Assembly (NCBI RefSeq): GCF_020711235.1
Contig: NZ_JAJFAV010000014.1
Span: 62,001 to 126,000 of the forward strand
Direction of reading: 5' to 3'
Length of the DNA: 64,000 nt
Source: Hymenobacter sp. 15J16-1T3B
GTDB taxonomy: Bacteria; Bacteroidota; Bacteroidia; Cytophagales; Hymenobacteraceae
In this document: positions 8,784 to 16,230 of the stretch, piece by piece
Layout: each line of letters begins with the position of its first letter
Numbering within the stretch: the first letter of the stretch is position 1
Translations under genes and position numbers: made by a program
Notes under the pieces: generated by a model
What the model saw: the letters and a program-made list of their open reading frames with translations, nothing else
What the model was told of the DNA's origin: nothing
Database searches by the model: none

Positions 8784-9581
8784 ATGACCTTTATAGCGCG
8801 CACTCCTCCAGAAGCAATGCTTACGGTTACGATAAATAATACTACCCCGATAGAGCTACTGGATCTGAGTGACTCATTGCAAAGCCTTGGGCGGCAGTAT
8901 GTGCGTTATCTAACAAAGCACAATATAAGGGTCCCCGATGAGGCCCGCCTGTATGTCCAGGAAATTCGCAAGGGCAGCGTTGTTGTTGAGCTTAGTGACT
9001 TGATGCTGCCAGCGGCAGTCTTATTTTCCAACCCCGAGCACTTTAACAATCTTGTAGATTTTTCGAAGAACCTGAGGGATATTTATCGGTATTTCACTGG
9101 CTTAGGCCCAAAGCCAAAGGAAGATCTGAAAGAGGCTGATTTGCGCAATTACAGCAATGTATTGCAGCCAGTCGCCAAGGATGCAGGGGCCAATATTGAT
9201 TTCAGCGGGACTTTCCAGAATTCGCCCATCGTTGTCTTTAACCTCAATTCAATGGAGGCCAACGCTGCCCAAAACGGTATTGAGAGGGAAATTCAGCGGC
9301 TTCGAACGGTTGAGGTTGGCGGCTACCATCAAAAGGTGGTGTTCTATTGGCACACACTCAAGAATGAACAAAACAATGCTGCAGGGGACCGCGGCATTAT
9401 TGAGTCATTGAGCCCAAGCCCTGTAAAAGTTGTATTTGCTCAAGAAGGGTTAAAGCAGACTATCGCTTTTATGGCCAATAAAAACCCAATGCTTGCTGGC
9501 TTTGTAGTTGACGTACACGTAGAGACGGTGCAGGGCAAGCCTGTTCTTTACAATATCGTCGCTTTCCACGACGTCGTATAG
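8784..9581 (+). CDS. Unknown 265-aa cytoplasmic protein, prophage cargo gene
   Basis: Plus-strand gene between the tail-assembly chaperone and the tape measure, convergent with the chaperone (stop codons 1 nt apart). The first ATG gives 265 aa; an in-frame ATG at 8817 (MLTVTINNTTPIELLDLSD) is an equally good start and gives 254 aa. There is no signal peptide or membrane segment. The protein is mixed alpha/beta with a beta-rich N-terminus (YVQEIRKGSVVVELSDL) and a second beta region near FQNSPIVVFNLNS. GC is lower than in the neighbours. I do not recognise the family with certainty. As a lone inverted gene in a late block it may be expressed in the lysogen; exclusion or defence is possible but unproven. 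Confidence 0.7.
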   Translation: MTFIARTPPEAMLTVTINNTTPIELLDLSDSLQSLGRQYVRYLTKHNIRVPDEARLYVQEIRKGSVVVELSDLMLPAAVLFSNPEHFNNLVDFSKNLRDIYRYFTGLGPKPKEDLKEADLRNYSNVLQPVAKDAGANIDFSGTFQNSPIVVFNLNSMEANAAQNGIEREIQRLRTVEVGGYHQKVVFYWHTLKNEQNNAAGDRGIIESLSPSPVKVVFAQEGLKQTIAFMANKNPMLAGFVVDVHVETVQGKPVLYNIVAFHDVV

Positions 9582-9582
9582 T

Positions 9583-10238
9583 CTACTTTGCGCTCATGGC
9601 CTTCACATGCCGCCGGCGTGCCTCTACCAAGTCGTAAAAGTCGCATACCTCCATGCGCAGCAGTTCTTGGTAGGCCACGGGATTACCTTCCGAGCAGGCG
9701 TAGAGCATGTCTTTCCAATACGCATCCAACCGGGCCAGTTCGGTGCGGGCGTGGGCTACCCCGCCGCTGTGTTGGTGGCTGGGGTGCCGGGCGTGCAGGC
9801 GGCGAGATACGACAAGACCAAGTCGTAGGCCCGCCGCGCAAAAAAAGGGGCCGGGATGCCCGCGGCCTCCCAGTCCGCCACCTTCGCGTGCATCAGCTCT
9901 TCGTTGTACTGGCTCGCGTCTTCCCCGTCGCGGTTGAAGAAGAGGGCGCACAACTCCGCGTGCAAGTTGCGGCCGGCGCCGTCGAGCTGCTGCGGGATGG
10001 CCGTCAGCAAGTTGTCCAAGATGATACCCGCGTCGACAATCTTGCTCTCGCGCTGGTTCAGGCACATATAGGCCTTCCCAATCTGCGCGTGCCACAAGCG
10101 GTAGTCGGTGCCGGCCATCAAGTAGACCTGCAGCTTCTGAAATTCCTGGTGCCGGCGCAGCGTCAGCAGTTCGTTCAGCCGGTAGGTGTTTCCGTTCGCG
10201 GTAAACTCCCGGGCGTCGGGGGCTAGTTGTTCAGCCAT
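9583..10238 (-). CDS. Tail-assembly chaperone, frameshifted long form (gpGT-like)
   Basis: Reading starts at ATG 10238 and shifts -1 at the T7 run 9846-9840, giving 133 + 85 = 218 aa. The -1 frame continues from FF into CAAGLRLG and ends with a coherent helical segment, ARTELARLDAYWKDMLYACS followed by NPVAYQELLRMEVCDFYDL, which resembles the T part of siphovirus gpGT chaperones. No sensible start codon serves that segment alone. The heptamer T TTT TTT is in the right phase (zero frame CCT TTT TTT GCG) and a stem-loop follows. In lambda-like phages the G and GT forms, made in a fixed ratio, load the tape measure and recruit tail-tube subunits. Location one gene-group before the tape measure fits. 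Confidence 0.75.
9756..10238 (-). CDS. Tail-assembly chaperone, unshifted short form (gpG-like)
   Basis: Zero-frame product of 160 aa from ATG 10238 to the stop at 9756. The first 133 residues are shared with the long form. The text from NGNTYRLNELLTLRRHQEF through QQLDGAGRNLHAELCALFFN is helical and charged, as expected of a gpG-type chaperone. The start overlaps the end of the upstream membrane-protein gene by 16 nt. Confidence 0.8.
   Translation of the reverse strand: MAEQLAPDAREFTANGNTYRLNELLTLRRHQEFQKLQVYLMAGTDYRLWHAQIGKAYMCLNQRESKIVDAGIILDNLLTAIPQQLDGAGRNLHAELCALFFNRDGEDASQYNEELMHAKVADWEAAGIPAPFFARRAYDLVLSYLAACTPGTPATNTAAG
9800..9846 (-). other. -1 ribosomal frameshift site with downstream stem-loop
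   Basis: Slippery heptamer T TTT TTT (9846-9840) followed by GCG. The stem-loop then has CGGCG (9836-9832) pairing with CGCCG (9804-9800) and TACGAC (9827-9822) pairing with GTCGTA (9813-9808), with an 8-nt loop and a small internal loop. The 3-nt spacer to the outer stem is shorter than usual; the spacer to the inner stem is 12 nt. Confidence 0.7.
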
Positions 10239-10558
10239 TTGTCAAGAAACGAGATCAACAGCAACGCCACGCAGGCGAAGCCGACATACACAAACCCGCT
10301 CAGCACCCACGCGGGCGCGAGCCGGCCGGCGGCGAAGTAGGCGCCGGCCATCCACACCACGTTGCAGCGAAAGCACCCCCACAGGGGCTTCCACCACCAC
10401 GGCCAGTTCTCTTCACCGATGCCGTAGCGGCGCTCCATCCACCCCAGCAGGCGGCTGCGCAGCGGGCGCAGCAGCATCCCGTCCTCGACCAGCACCACCG
10501 ACCAGCAGTAGGAGGCGGCCACGGCCAGCAGGGTCAGCACCCACAGCGAGGGCATCAT
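10223..10558 (-). CDS. Small membrane protein in the tail block
   Basis: The chosen ATG at 10558 overlaps the upstream stop (ATGA at 10558-10555), giving 111 aa. Hydrophobic segments lie at about residues 5-23, 48-66 (interrupted by FRCNVVW) and 78-98. The loop WWWKPLWGCFRCN carries a C-x2-C pair. A membrane protein between connector and chaperone genes is unusual for a virion part. It vaguely recalls DUF1360-type proteins, which have a Cys pair next to a helix, but I cannot confirm this. Confidence 0.65.
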   Translation of the reverse strand: MMPSLWVLTLLAVAASYCWSVVLVEDGMLLRPLRSRLLGWMERRYGIGEENWPWWWKPLWGCFRCNVVWMAGAYFAAGRLAPAWVLSGFVYVGFACVALLLISFLDKWLNN

Positions 10559-11187
10559 GCGGCCGACAATAGTAGCCCGCCCACGAGCTGGTTCAGCACC
10601 ACCACCGACAGGCTCTCGGTCGGTTGCTGGCAGCGCACGGGGTAGTACGTGCACGTCAGCACCAAGCCCAGGAGTTGATAGGGGGGATAGAGCAGCGGGC
10701 CGTCGTAGCCGCTGTAAGGCGTCCACAAGCGCGCGTCGGCCGGCAATTCCTGCAGCTTCACCCGCAGCGCGCCGAAGCTGCCCGCGGTTTGGCCGTTATT
10801 GGCCAGCAGGGCTTGTCGCACGGCCTGCATCAGTTCGCCGTCCGTCAACGGCTCCGCGGCCTTGGCTTGGTTCACCCAGGCCCGCAGGGTGAGCGTCGCC
10901 ACCCGCGGGGCGGGGTAGTTGGCGCCGGGGCGGGGGCCGTCGACCACGCCGCCGTCTTCGAAGATGACCAGCCCCTTGCGGTTCTCGCGCGGGCGCAGGA
11001 ACTCCACGGACTTGTCGCAGATGGCCTCGGGCAGTTTAGCCGGCACCGGGGCGCGGTGGCGCTCCACGCCTTGGTCGATCTTGGCGTCCCATTCGTAGGG
11101 CCGCACCAAGCCCGGCACCCGCAGCGCGTCGAGGAACGGCAGCGGGCGCAGGCGGGCGGCGAATACTTCGGCTAGCGCGTCTTGCAT
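10555..11187 (-). CDS. Putative tail-completion or neck protein (210 aa)
   Basis: 210 aa, ATG at 11187, 3 nt downstream of the 94-aa gene. It begins MQDALAEVFAARLRPLPFLD and has a central GLVIFEDGGVVDGPRPGAN turn-rich segment. No signal peptide. Gene order (after capsid and connector genes, before the chaperone) is that of tail-terminator or tail-completion proteins. Sequence family not recognised. Confidence 0.6.
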   Translation of the reverse strand: MQDALAEVFAARLRPLPFLDALRVPGLVRPYEWDAKIDQGVERHRAPVPAKLPEAICDKSVEFLRPRENRKGLVIFEDGGVVDGPRPGANYPAPRVATLTLRAWVNQAKAAEPLTDGELMQAVRQALLANNGQTAGSFGALRVKLQELPADARLWTPYSGYDGPLLYPPYQLLGLVLTCTYYPVRCQQPTESLSVVVLNQLVGGLLLSAA

Positions 11188-11190
11188 GGG

Positions 11191-11475
11191 TCAGTTCAGA
11201 AAGGGAATGAGAGCCGCCGTATCGCTGGCCTTAAAAAACCGGTCCCACCGATCCGACCAGCGCTTGAAGCTGCCGAGCACGAAGAAGCCGCCGCCCACGC
11301 TGCCCAAGGTGACGTAGACCTTCGGCTTGTTGGACTTCCAGGCAAGGCCCGACCCGTGCTCCGACTCGATTTTCACGACGTCTTCCCACAGAAAGGAACA
11401 CTCGCACTGCAGCTCTTCGCCGGTGGTTTCATCTTGCCAGATGCGGACCGCGTTGGCCTTCCGGTAGTCACTCAT
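11191..11475 (-). CDS. Small head-tail region protein (94 aa)
   Basis: 94 aa with ATG at 11475, overlapping the preceding stop by 4 nt (11472-11475), so probably coupled. It is a compact beta-rich protein with many Trp and Lys residues (WKSNKPKVYVTLGSVGGGFF) and no signal. Possibly a head-tail joining component by position; not recognised by sequence. Confidence 0.6.
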   Translation of the reverse strand: MSDYRKANAVRIWQDETTGEELQCECSFLWEDVVKIESEHGSGLAWKSNKPKVYVTLGSVGGGFFVLGSFKRWSDRWDRFFKASDTAALIPFLN

Positions 11476-11993
11476 TGCAGGTACTGGTTAAGGATTCGGT
11501 TCACTTCGTCGGCGGCCGATTGGGCGGCCAGCCTCTCTTCGCTGGGCAGGGGGCGCAGGAAATTCCCGAACCGGGCGGTGTTCCACTTGACTTTGTTGGC
11601 CGACTCCTGATCGGCTGCCAACAAGGAGGCCTCAAACACCCCGGCCTGTGCCGTGCCGTCCGCCCGCACCAACAGGGCCCGAAACATGCCCCCGGTGTAG
11701 GTGAGGTACACCGCATCGGCCGGAAGCCCTTGGGCGGCCCGAAACGCGGCCCAGGTGCCCTTGCCGCCCTTCTTGGCGTAGCTGCGGCCGGCCGCGTTCA
11801 GGGCTTTGTTGTAGAAGAAGAACCGGGGCACTTCCCGGCTGGAGTACACCCGCCCGATCAGGCCGTCCCGCTGAATCCGCAGGCGCACCAAGGCCAGCAC
11901 GCCGGCGCCGTAGATTTCGGCGATGCGCGGGCCGTTGGCCAGCAGCGCGGCTTGGGCTTGCTGCAGCCGCGTGCGGAGTCCGGCGGCGTCCAT
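11472..11993 (-). CDS. Putative virion morphogenesis / head-tail connector (173 aa)
   Basis: 173 aa, ATG at 11993, 4 nt after the preceding stop. The N-terminal helix (MDAAGLRTRLQQAQAALLAN) is followed by a basic region with a YNKALNAAGRSYAKK segment and a YTGGMFRALLVR strand pair. This resembles phage virion-morphogenesis or HK97 gp10-like connectors of Bacteroidota phages; the assignment rests on pattern and position. Confidence 0.55.
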   Translation of the reverse strand: MDAAGLRTRLQQAQAALLANGPRIAEIYGAGVLALVRLRIQRDGLIGRVYSSREVPRFFFYNKALNAAGRSYAKKGGKGTWAAFRAAQGLPADAVYLTYTGGMFRALLVRADGTAQAGVFEASLLAADQESANKVKWNTARFGNFLRPLPSEERLAAQSAADEVNRILNQYLQ

Positions 11994-11997
11994 CGGG

Positions 11998-12987
11998 CTA
12001 GTAGCTTTTGGCGGTGAACGGGCCGGTGTTCACGCAGACCGTGCACGGGTACGCCACCCGCCGCACCCCTTGGGCCGTGGTGAGGTAGTCCAGGTACTCG
12101 CGCAGCTTGCCGTCGTAGCGGTCGGCCAACACCTGCAGGGCGTCGGGCTCCAGTCCGGTTAGCCGGCCCGCGGCGCCGTCCGCCACTTCCCGGCCGATCA
12201 GGTCCGCCGCCGTGGCGTAGAGCACCGCGTAGCCAATCTGCAGTTGCAGGTCGGCATCAACGGGCGTGGTGGAGCCCGGCTTGTTCCCCGCTACGTAGCA
12301 CAGCTGCTCGGGCGCGGTGCACACCGCCTCGCCGGTCAGGGCAATGCCCCCGGCCGCTTCTTTCATGTTGCGCAGGTAGCCCGAGAGCCGGCGGCCGGCC
12401 TCGCTACAGCCCCCGCAGAGGATCTTGTTTAGCCGCGGCCGGAAGCCGCTGGGCAACATGGCTTCGATGACGTGGTCCAACCCGTCGCAGGGCACCACCA
12501 CATTAGCCAACGACACCGCCCCGCCCCCGGGAACGGCCAGCGCCACCGCCTGCCCGTCTACCGTGACCGATACGGGCTCCGTGGCGACTTCTGCGGTGAG
12601 CAGCTGCAGTGTGTTCAGCTTCAACCCCGCAAAGGGAATGTGGTGCGTTTTCAGCACCATTCGCAGGCTGCCAGCTTCGGGGCCGGTGCCGCTGAAGTCC
12701 GCCCCGCTGATGGGGCCGAACCAGGTGTGCCGCGGGGCCGTGCCCTCGCTCAGGCCCATTGCGAGCTTGGACCGCACTTGCCGCACGCCTTCCTCCCGGG
12801 CTTGTTGAAACCGCTCGTGCCACACCGCCCCATCGGAGCGGCACACGCTCAGGCCCGGCACTTGGGAGAGATACAAGCCCGTGGCGGAGTCGGTGATGAA
12901 GGCCGTACTGCCCACGGCCGGAAACGGGAGGCAGTCGGAAGCGGCGGGCGCAAGGCCAATGAGGGACGTGAGGCAGTCGGTCGGCAT
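11998..12987 (-). CDS. Cysteine-rich late protein (329 aa)
   Basis: An ATG at 12987 was chosen because a bipartite element lies 17 nt upstream of it and the frame above is inside that element; this gives 329 aa. The protein has about eleven cysteines, including pairs CGGC and CTVC near the C-terminus and single ones near residues 5 and 19. There is no signal peptide. Cytoplasmically assembled virion proteins rarely have so many cysteines, so metal binding or late disulfides are possible. It sits immediately downstream of the capsid gene, where head-decoration or connector proteins are encoded. Confidence 0.65.
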   Translation of the reverse strand: MPTDCLTSLIGLAPAASDCLPFPAVGSTAFITDSATGLYLSQVPGLSVCRSDGAVWHERFQQAREEGVRQVRSKLAMGLSEGTAPRHTWFGPISGADFSGTGPEAGSLRMVLKTHHIPFAGLKLNTLQLLTAEVATEPVSVTVDGQAVALAVPGGGAVSLANVVVPCDGLDHVIEAMLPSGFRPRLNKILCGGCSEAGRRLSGYLRNMKEAAGGIALTGEAVCTAPEQLCYVAGNKPGSTTPVDADLQLQIGYAVLYATAADLIGREVADGAAGRLTGLEPDALQVLADRYDGKLREYLDYLTTAQGVRRVAYPCTVCVNTGPFTAKSY

Positions 12988-13004
12988 GGTTGCAGGGGTT
13001 GGCC

Positions 13005-13036
13005 CAAAGGACGCTCCCGCGCATAGCGGCCGAAAG
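13005..13036 (-). promoter_or_regulatory. Bipartite late element, copy d
   Basis: CTTTCGG begins at 13036, TTTG at 13008, offset 28. It immediately follows the terminator of the capsid transcript and precedes the ATG at 12987 by 17 nt. Confidence 0.55.
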
Positions 13037-13066
13037 AGAAAGGCCCGAAGCATTGCCCCGGGCCTT
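13037..13066 (-). terminator. Terminator after major capsid gene
   Basis: Minus strand: AAGGCCCG (13066-13059), loop GGGCAATGCTT, CGGGCCTT (13047-13040), then TCTCTTT. It lies 24 nt past the capsid stop, with bipartite element copy d directly behind it. Confidence 0.65.
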
Positions 13067-13090
13067 GTCCCACAACCAAAACGTAGCGTA

Positions 13091-14128
13091 CTAGGCGGCC
13101 TTGTTCAGCAGCAGGATGCCCGGGCGGGTGGCGTCCACGCCGGCGGCCTTGTGGATACCGATGTGGGCCTTCAGCTTGCCGGTGTGCACCGTTACGGGGT
13201 GGTTGTTCACCATCACGCAGGTTTCCTCGAACACCACGTCGTAGATCATGTCCGTGATGTTGTTCGAGCGGAAGTTGGTCCAGATCTGGCCCTTGGCCGT
13301 TTCGCGCGGGGCGTTCGGCAGGAAGGACTTGTAGAACAGGCCCACGGCGCCGGTCTTGATCAGGAAGGTGTCCTCGGTGATGCCCGAGTCCAGGAAGCCT
13401 TCCAGGTCGAAGTACTCGCGGAAGAAGCGGGCGCGGGCGGCGTCGCCGGCCCCTTCGCCGTTGGCGCCGTCGAGTTGGGCGTTGAAGAAGTCCACGAACA
13501 GGCTGCCGCCGTCGACCATGTAGGGCGAGCCCATCTGGTTCAGGCGAGCCATCTTCATCAGCTCGCCCACAATCTTGCGGTTGTAGGAAGCGGAAGGCAC
13601 GTCGATGACGCCGGCCGTTACCGTGCCCACGCCAGCGGCGGAACCGGTGCGCGGCGCGTCGTGCAGGGCCTTCAGGCGGATAATCGTCTGCGCGTTTACC
13701 CAGGTGTCCAGCTTGGCGGCTTTCACGGCCAGCAAGCGGGCCAGCTCTACTTGCGCGGCGCGTTGGATGGCTTCGGGGCTCCCGCCACCGGCGCCCAAAC
13801 GGCGCAGGGTTTCTTCGCTCACCTGCAGGGTGATTTCCTTGCAGAGCGGGGCGTCGATGTCGACGGTGTCGCCGTCGCCCTCCGAGCCGGACAGCGCGCA
13901 GTCGTCCGAGCAGTCCTGCACGTCGCCGGTGTCGATACCCCACTGCACGGTGAGTTTGTCGATGGGCGACGCCTGCAACCGGGCTTGAATGTCGCCGGTG
14001 CGCTGGTTGGCCTGTACCGCGTTGGCGGTGATGACGTGGGCCGGGTCCGTCAGCAGCGCCTCCGGGTCGGTGTAGAGGGTGCGGGCGTTGGCCTTCACCT
14101 CGGTGATGTAGAGTTCAGAGAGAGCCAT
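13091..14128 (-). CDS. Major capsid protein
   Basis: 345 aa, ATG at 14128. It directly follows the scaffold gene and is followed by a terminator, as expected for a highly expressed capsid gene. The N-terminus (SELYITEVKANARTLYTDPE) is of the type seen in capsid proteins of Bacteroidota phages. The sequence holds a helical spine region (RRAAQ-type helix, SPEAIQRAAQVELARLLAVK) and a FDLEGFLDSGITEDTFLIK segment like capsid P-domains. There is no separate protease gene between scaffold and capsid. Assignment is from order, size and composition. Confidence 0.8.
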   Translation of the reverse strand: MALSELYITEVKANARTLYTDPEALLTDPAHVITANAVQANQRTGDIQARLQASPIDKLTVQWGIDTGDVQDCSDDCALSGSEGDGDTVDIDAPLCKEITLQVSEETLRRLGAGGGSPEAIQRAAQVELARLLAVKAAKLDTWVNAQTIIRLKALHDAPRTGSAAGVGTVTAGVIDVPSASYNRKIVGELMKMARLNQMGSPYMVDGGSLFVDFFNAQLDGANGEGAGDAARARFFREYFDLEGFLDSGITEDTFLIKTGAVGLFYKSFLPNAPRETAKGQIWTNFRSNNITDMIYDVVFEETCVMVNNHPVTVHTGKLKAHIGIHKAAGVDATRPGILLLNKAA

Positions 14129-14165
14129 GAGGCAGGAAAGGGGTTACAGTGGGAGGAGGGCCCGC

Positions 14166-15053
14166 CTACTGACCCTTTTTGGACTCCCAATAAACCTGCA
14201 CCTCTTTGAGGGCAGCGGGAGCAATGTTCGGGTCGTTGGCCAGGGCCATGTATTCTTTTTCGTCACTGGGGAGCTTGCCTTTGAAGTGCTCCAACTGCGG
14301 CTGAATGCCGCCGCTGAAGCTGCTCTGGTCGTGGCCCGCGCTCTGCCGGTCTTTCGATACCGGCAGGTCGTAGTAGCTCGTCACCGTCCCACGCACCACG
14401 TCTTCGAACTTCACGGCGTGGCCGTGCTCGTCGGTTTGGTAGGTGCCGTCCTCTTTCAGCGGAATCAGCTGCCCGTCTTTCACCTCGTACTGACCGGCCT
14501 TGAGCTGGTCGAGCAGGATGCGCCGCTGGTTGGCGGCTACGGTCGGGTTCTGGCTGAACACCGGGTTGAGTTCGGCAATGAGGCGGGCGGCTTCGGCCTC
14601 GACTTTGCTGTTGGTTTGCTCGCGGCGGAAGGTCTTCACCTGCTCTTCCAAGGCCTTTTCGGCTTCGGTTTTGGCGACCGTCTTGATCTGCTCTTTCTCC
14701 ACCGTGTGCTGGTTGATGAGCTTCTTGACGGCCGGCAGGCTCAGTACGTCTTCGTCCGTGAGCACCTTGCCAGCCTTCTCGCGGGCTTGCTGCTCCAGGT
14801 AATCAAACCCCGCAGTCAGGTTGTCGAACGAAGCGTCGGGCACGCCCTTGGCGGCTAGCAGCTTCTCCACATCCTTTTTCAGCTTCAACTCTGCGCGCTT
14901 GTACCCGCTCGTGTCGATGTTGGTGATGTGGGCCTTGATGGCTTCGGCCAGCTCGGCTGCGGTTTCATCGGACTTCGCGGCGTCCGCTACCTCCTCTTTG
15001 CTCTTCTTCAGAACCGGGGCGAGAACCCCTGCAAGGCGAATCAGTTCTTCCAT
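14166..15053 (-). CDS. Capsid scaffolding protein
   Basis: 295 aa, strongly charged and helical. Coiled-coil from about residue 10 to 150 (KKSKEEVADAAKSDETAAEL onward). The C-terminal part is basic and ends KEVQVYWESKKGQ, a typical capsid-binding tail. It lies immediately upstream of the capsid gene. Scaffolds fill the procapsid and leave during packaging. No protease catalytic motif is visible, so it is probably not a fused protease-scaffold. Confidence 0.75.
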   Translation of the reverse strand: MEELIRLAGVLAPVLKKSKEEVADAAKSDETAAELAEAIKAHITNIDTSGYKRAELKLKKDVEKLLAAKGVPDASFDNLTAGFDYLEQQAREKAGKVLTDEDVLSLPAVKKLINQHTVEKEQIKTVAKTEAEKALEEQVKTFRREQTNSKVEAEAARLIAELNPVFSQNPTVAANQRRILLDQLKAGQYEVKDGQLIPLKEDGTYQTDEHGHAVKFEDVVRGTVTSYYDLPVSKDRQSAGHDQSSFSGGIQPQLEHFKGKLPSDEKEYMALANDPNIAPAALKEVQVYWESKKGQ

Positions 15054-15112
15054 GATGGTGGCCTAAGCCATTGGAATGCACCCCGGCAACCCCGGCCGGG
15101 TTCGGGGCAAGG

Positions 15113-15346
15113 CTATTCGCTGGCCTGTGCGTCAGCTTTAGGCGTCTTAGAGCCGCGTCCCGCGGGAGCACCGGCGGTAGGTTCTTCCGTCAGAGGCTGC
15201 GGTTTTTCGACGGCCTTCACCTCCTTCACGGAGTAGAGGTCTTCGAAGCGTTGGCGGCCGGTGAAAGTGCTTTTCAGGGCCTCCAGCTGCTTAGCGTCGA
15301 GCGTATCGACGTGCTTGCTAGCCGTGTGCGTTACTTTGTACTGCAT
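15113..15346 (-). CDS. Small head-region protein (77 aa)
   Basis: 77 aa, ATG at 15346, 4 nt after the preceding stop. The N-terminal half is a short alpha/beta domain (MQYKVTHTASKHVDTLDAKQ) and the C-terminal half a Pro/Thr/Ala/Lys-rich disordered tail. No family recognised. Co-transcribed with the scaffold and capsid genes. Confidence 0.6.
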   Translation of the reverse strand: MQYKVTHTASKHVDTLDAKQLEALKSTFTGRQRFEDLYSVKEVKAVEKPQPLTEEPTAGAPAGRGSKTPKADAQASE

Positions 15347-15350
15347 GGCT

Positions 15351-15719
15351 TTAGTCCTTCAGCGGTTGGGGTTTGTCGGTGGCTTTATTCCAGCCCTTCA
15401 TGCCCTGGGTGCCGGCCACCTTCACGGTCTCGTCGGTGAAGTAGCGTTCCACGCCCTCGCCGTTCACGTAGAGCGTGCCGGGGGCTTTGGCCGGCCCTTC
15501 CGTCGATAGCACCACGCCTTGCGAACGGCTGGCCAGTTCGGCTTTGGTGGCTTCGTGGGCCTGTTGCTCGGCGGCCAACGCTTCCTGCGCCCGGCTCAGG
15601 TCCTCTTGGGACTTGCCATAGGCTTCGACGTGTTGGTCGGACCGCTCGCGTTCGGCGGCCAGCTCCTTTTCCAGCTCTGCCACCTTGGCTTCGAGCTTTT
15701 CTTCTTTGGTTTGTGCCAT
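15351..15719 (-). CDS. Coiled-coil head-region protein (122 aa)
   Basis: 122 aa, ATG at 15717-15719. Residues 5-70 are an uninterrupted Glu/Ala/Lys coiled coil (LEAKVAELEKELAAERERSD); the rest is a small globular segment. First gene after bipartite element copy i, so it heads the scaffold-capsid transcript. Possibly an accessory scaffold. Confidence 0.6.
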   Translation of the reverse strand: MAQTKEEKLEAKVAELEKELAAERERSDQHVEAYGKSQEDLSRAQEALAAEQQAHEATKAELASRSQGVVLSTEGPAKAPGTLYVNGEGVERYFTDETVKVAGTQGMKGWNKATDKPQPLKD

Positions 15720-15751
15720 TGCTTCGGGTGCTTAGTGGCTGCTAGTGGACT

Positions 15752-15783
15752 CAAAGGACCACGCGCCACCGACCACCCGAAAG
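15752..15783 (-). promoter_or_regulatory. Bipartite late element, copy i
   Basis: CTTTCGG begins at 15783, TTTG (in TCCTTTG) at 15755, offset 28. This copy lacks the CCC that follows the first box elsewhere, which isolates CTTTCGG and TTTG as the shared parts. It is 32 nt upstream of the ATG at 15719. Confidence 0.55.
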
Positions 15784-15800
15784 GCGTATCTTCACCTTCT

Positions 15801-15971
15801 ATGCGTCACACACCCATGCGCCGCCGCGCCCTCCGCTACCGCTACCCCAAACCCGCCGTGCACGTCGACTATACCCCGTCCGGCAAGCTCGTGCTTGACC
15901 TGAATGGGGTACTGGCCCAATTGGAACTGCGCGAAATGCTGCAAGAACTTAAGTTGAAGGGGAATATTTAG
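15801..15971 (+). CDS. Small plus-strand cargo protein (56 aa)
   Basis: 56 aa, ATG at 15801, inverted relative to the head genes. Basic N-terminus (MRHTPMRRRALRYRYPKPAV), then a beta hairpin and an amphipathic helix LAQLELREMLQELKLKGNI. It is 37 nt upstream of the YodC-like gene and probably co-transcribed with it. No family recognised. Confidence 0.55.
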   Translation: MRHTPMRRRALRYRYPKPAVHVDYTPSGKLVLDLNGVLAQLELREMLQELKLKGNI

Positions 15972-16008
15972 ATAGTTATATTGGCCTCCTCACATCTAAA
16001 AACTTGTT

Positions 16009-16200
16009 ATGCCATTTCAGACAGGAGACGTTGTACAGCTAAAATCAGGAGGCCCAATCATGACGGTAACACTGCCAGCTGCTGAATCACGAGACGGGCG
16101 CGTCTGGTGCACTTGGTTTGTCGAGGGGAAAAAGGAGACTAGCGGCTTCCCTGATGCAGCTTTAAAGTCCGCGGAAGAAAGCCGTGACCCCGTTTTGTAA
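16009..16200 (+). CDS. YodC-like (DUF2158) small protein
   Basis: 63 aa. FQTGDVVQLKSGGPIMTV at the N-terminus, a VWCTWF core and FPDAALK near the end match the YodC/DUF2158 family of small SH3-like barrel proteins of unknown role. It is a plus-strand gene inside the minus-strand head block, lower in GC, and closed by the bidirectional terminator at 16202-16227. These are the marks of a moron gene. Confidence 0.8.
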   Translation: MPFQTGDVVQLKSGGPIMTVTLPAAESRDGRVWCTWFVEGKKETSGFPDAALKSAEESRDPVL

Positions 16201-16201
16201 C

Positions 16202-16227
16202 AAAGGGCCGTCAGATGACGGCCCTTT
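16202..16227. terminator. Bidirectional terminator
   Basis: AAAGGGCCGTC (16202-16212), loop AGAT, GACGGCCCTTT (16217-16227), followed by TCTCTT on the plus strand and by TGTTACAAAA-type sequence on the other side. It serves the convergent YodC-like and MuF-like genes. Confidence 0.8.
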
Positions 16228-16230
16228 CTC

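Noticed and set aside
9583-10095. 170-codon frame as a separate gene
   Set aside because: Its first half is Arg/Gly-rich shadow of the chaperone; only the part after the T7 run looks coding. Treated as the -1 product.
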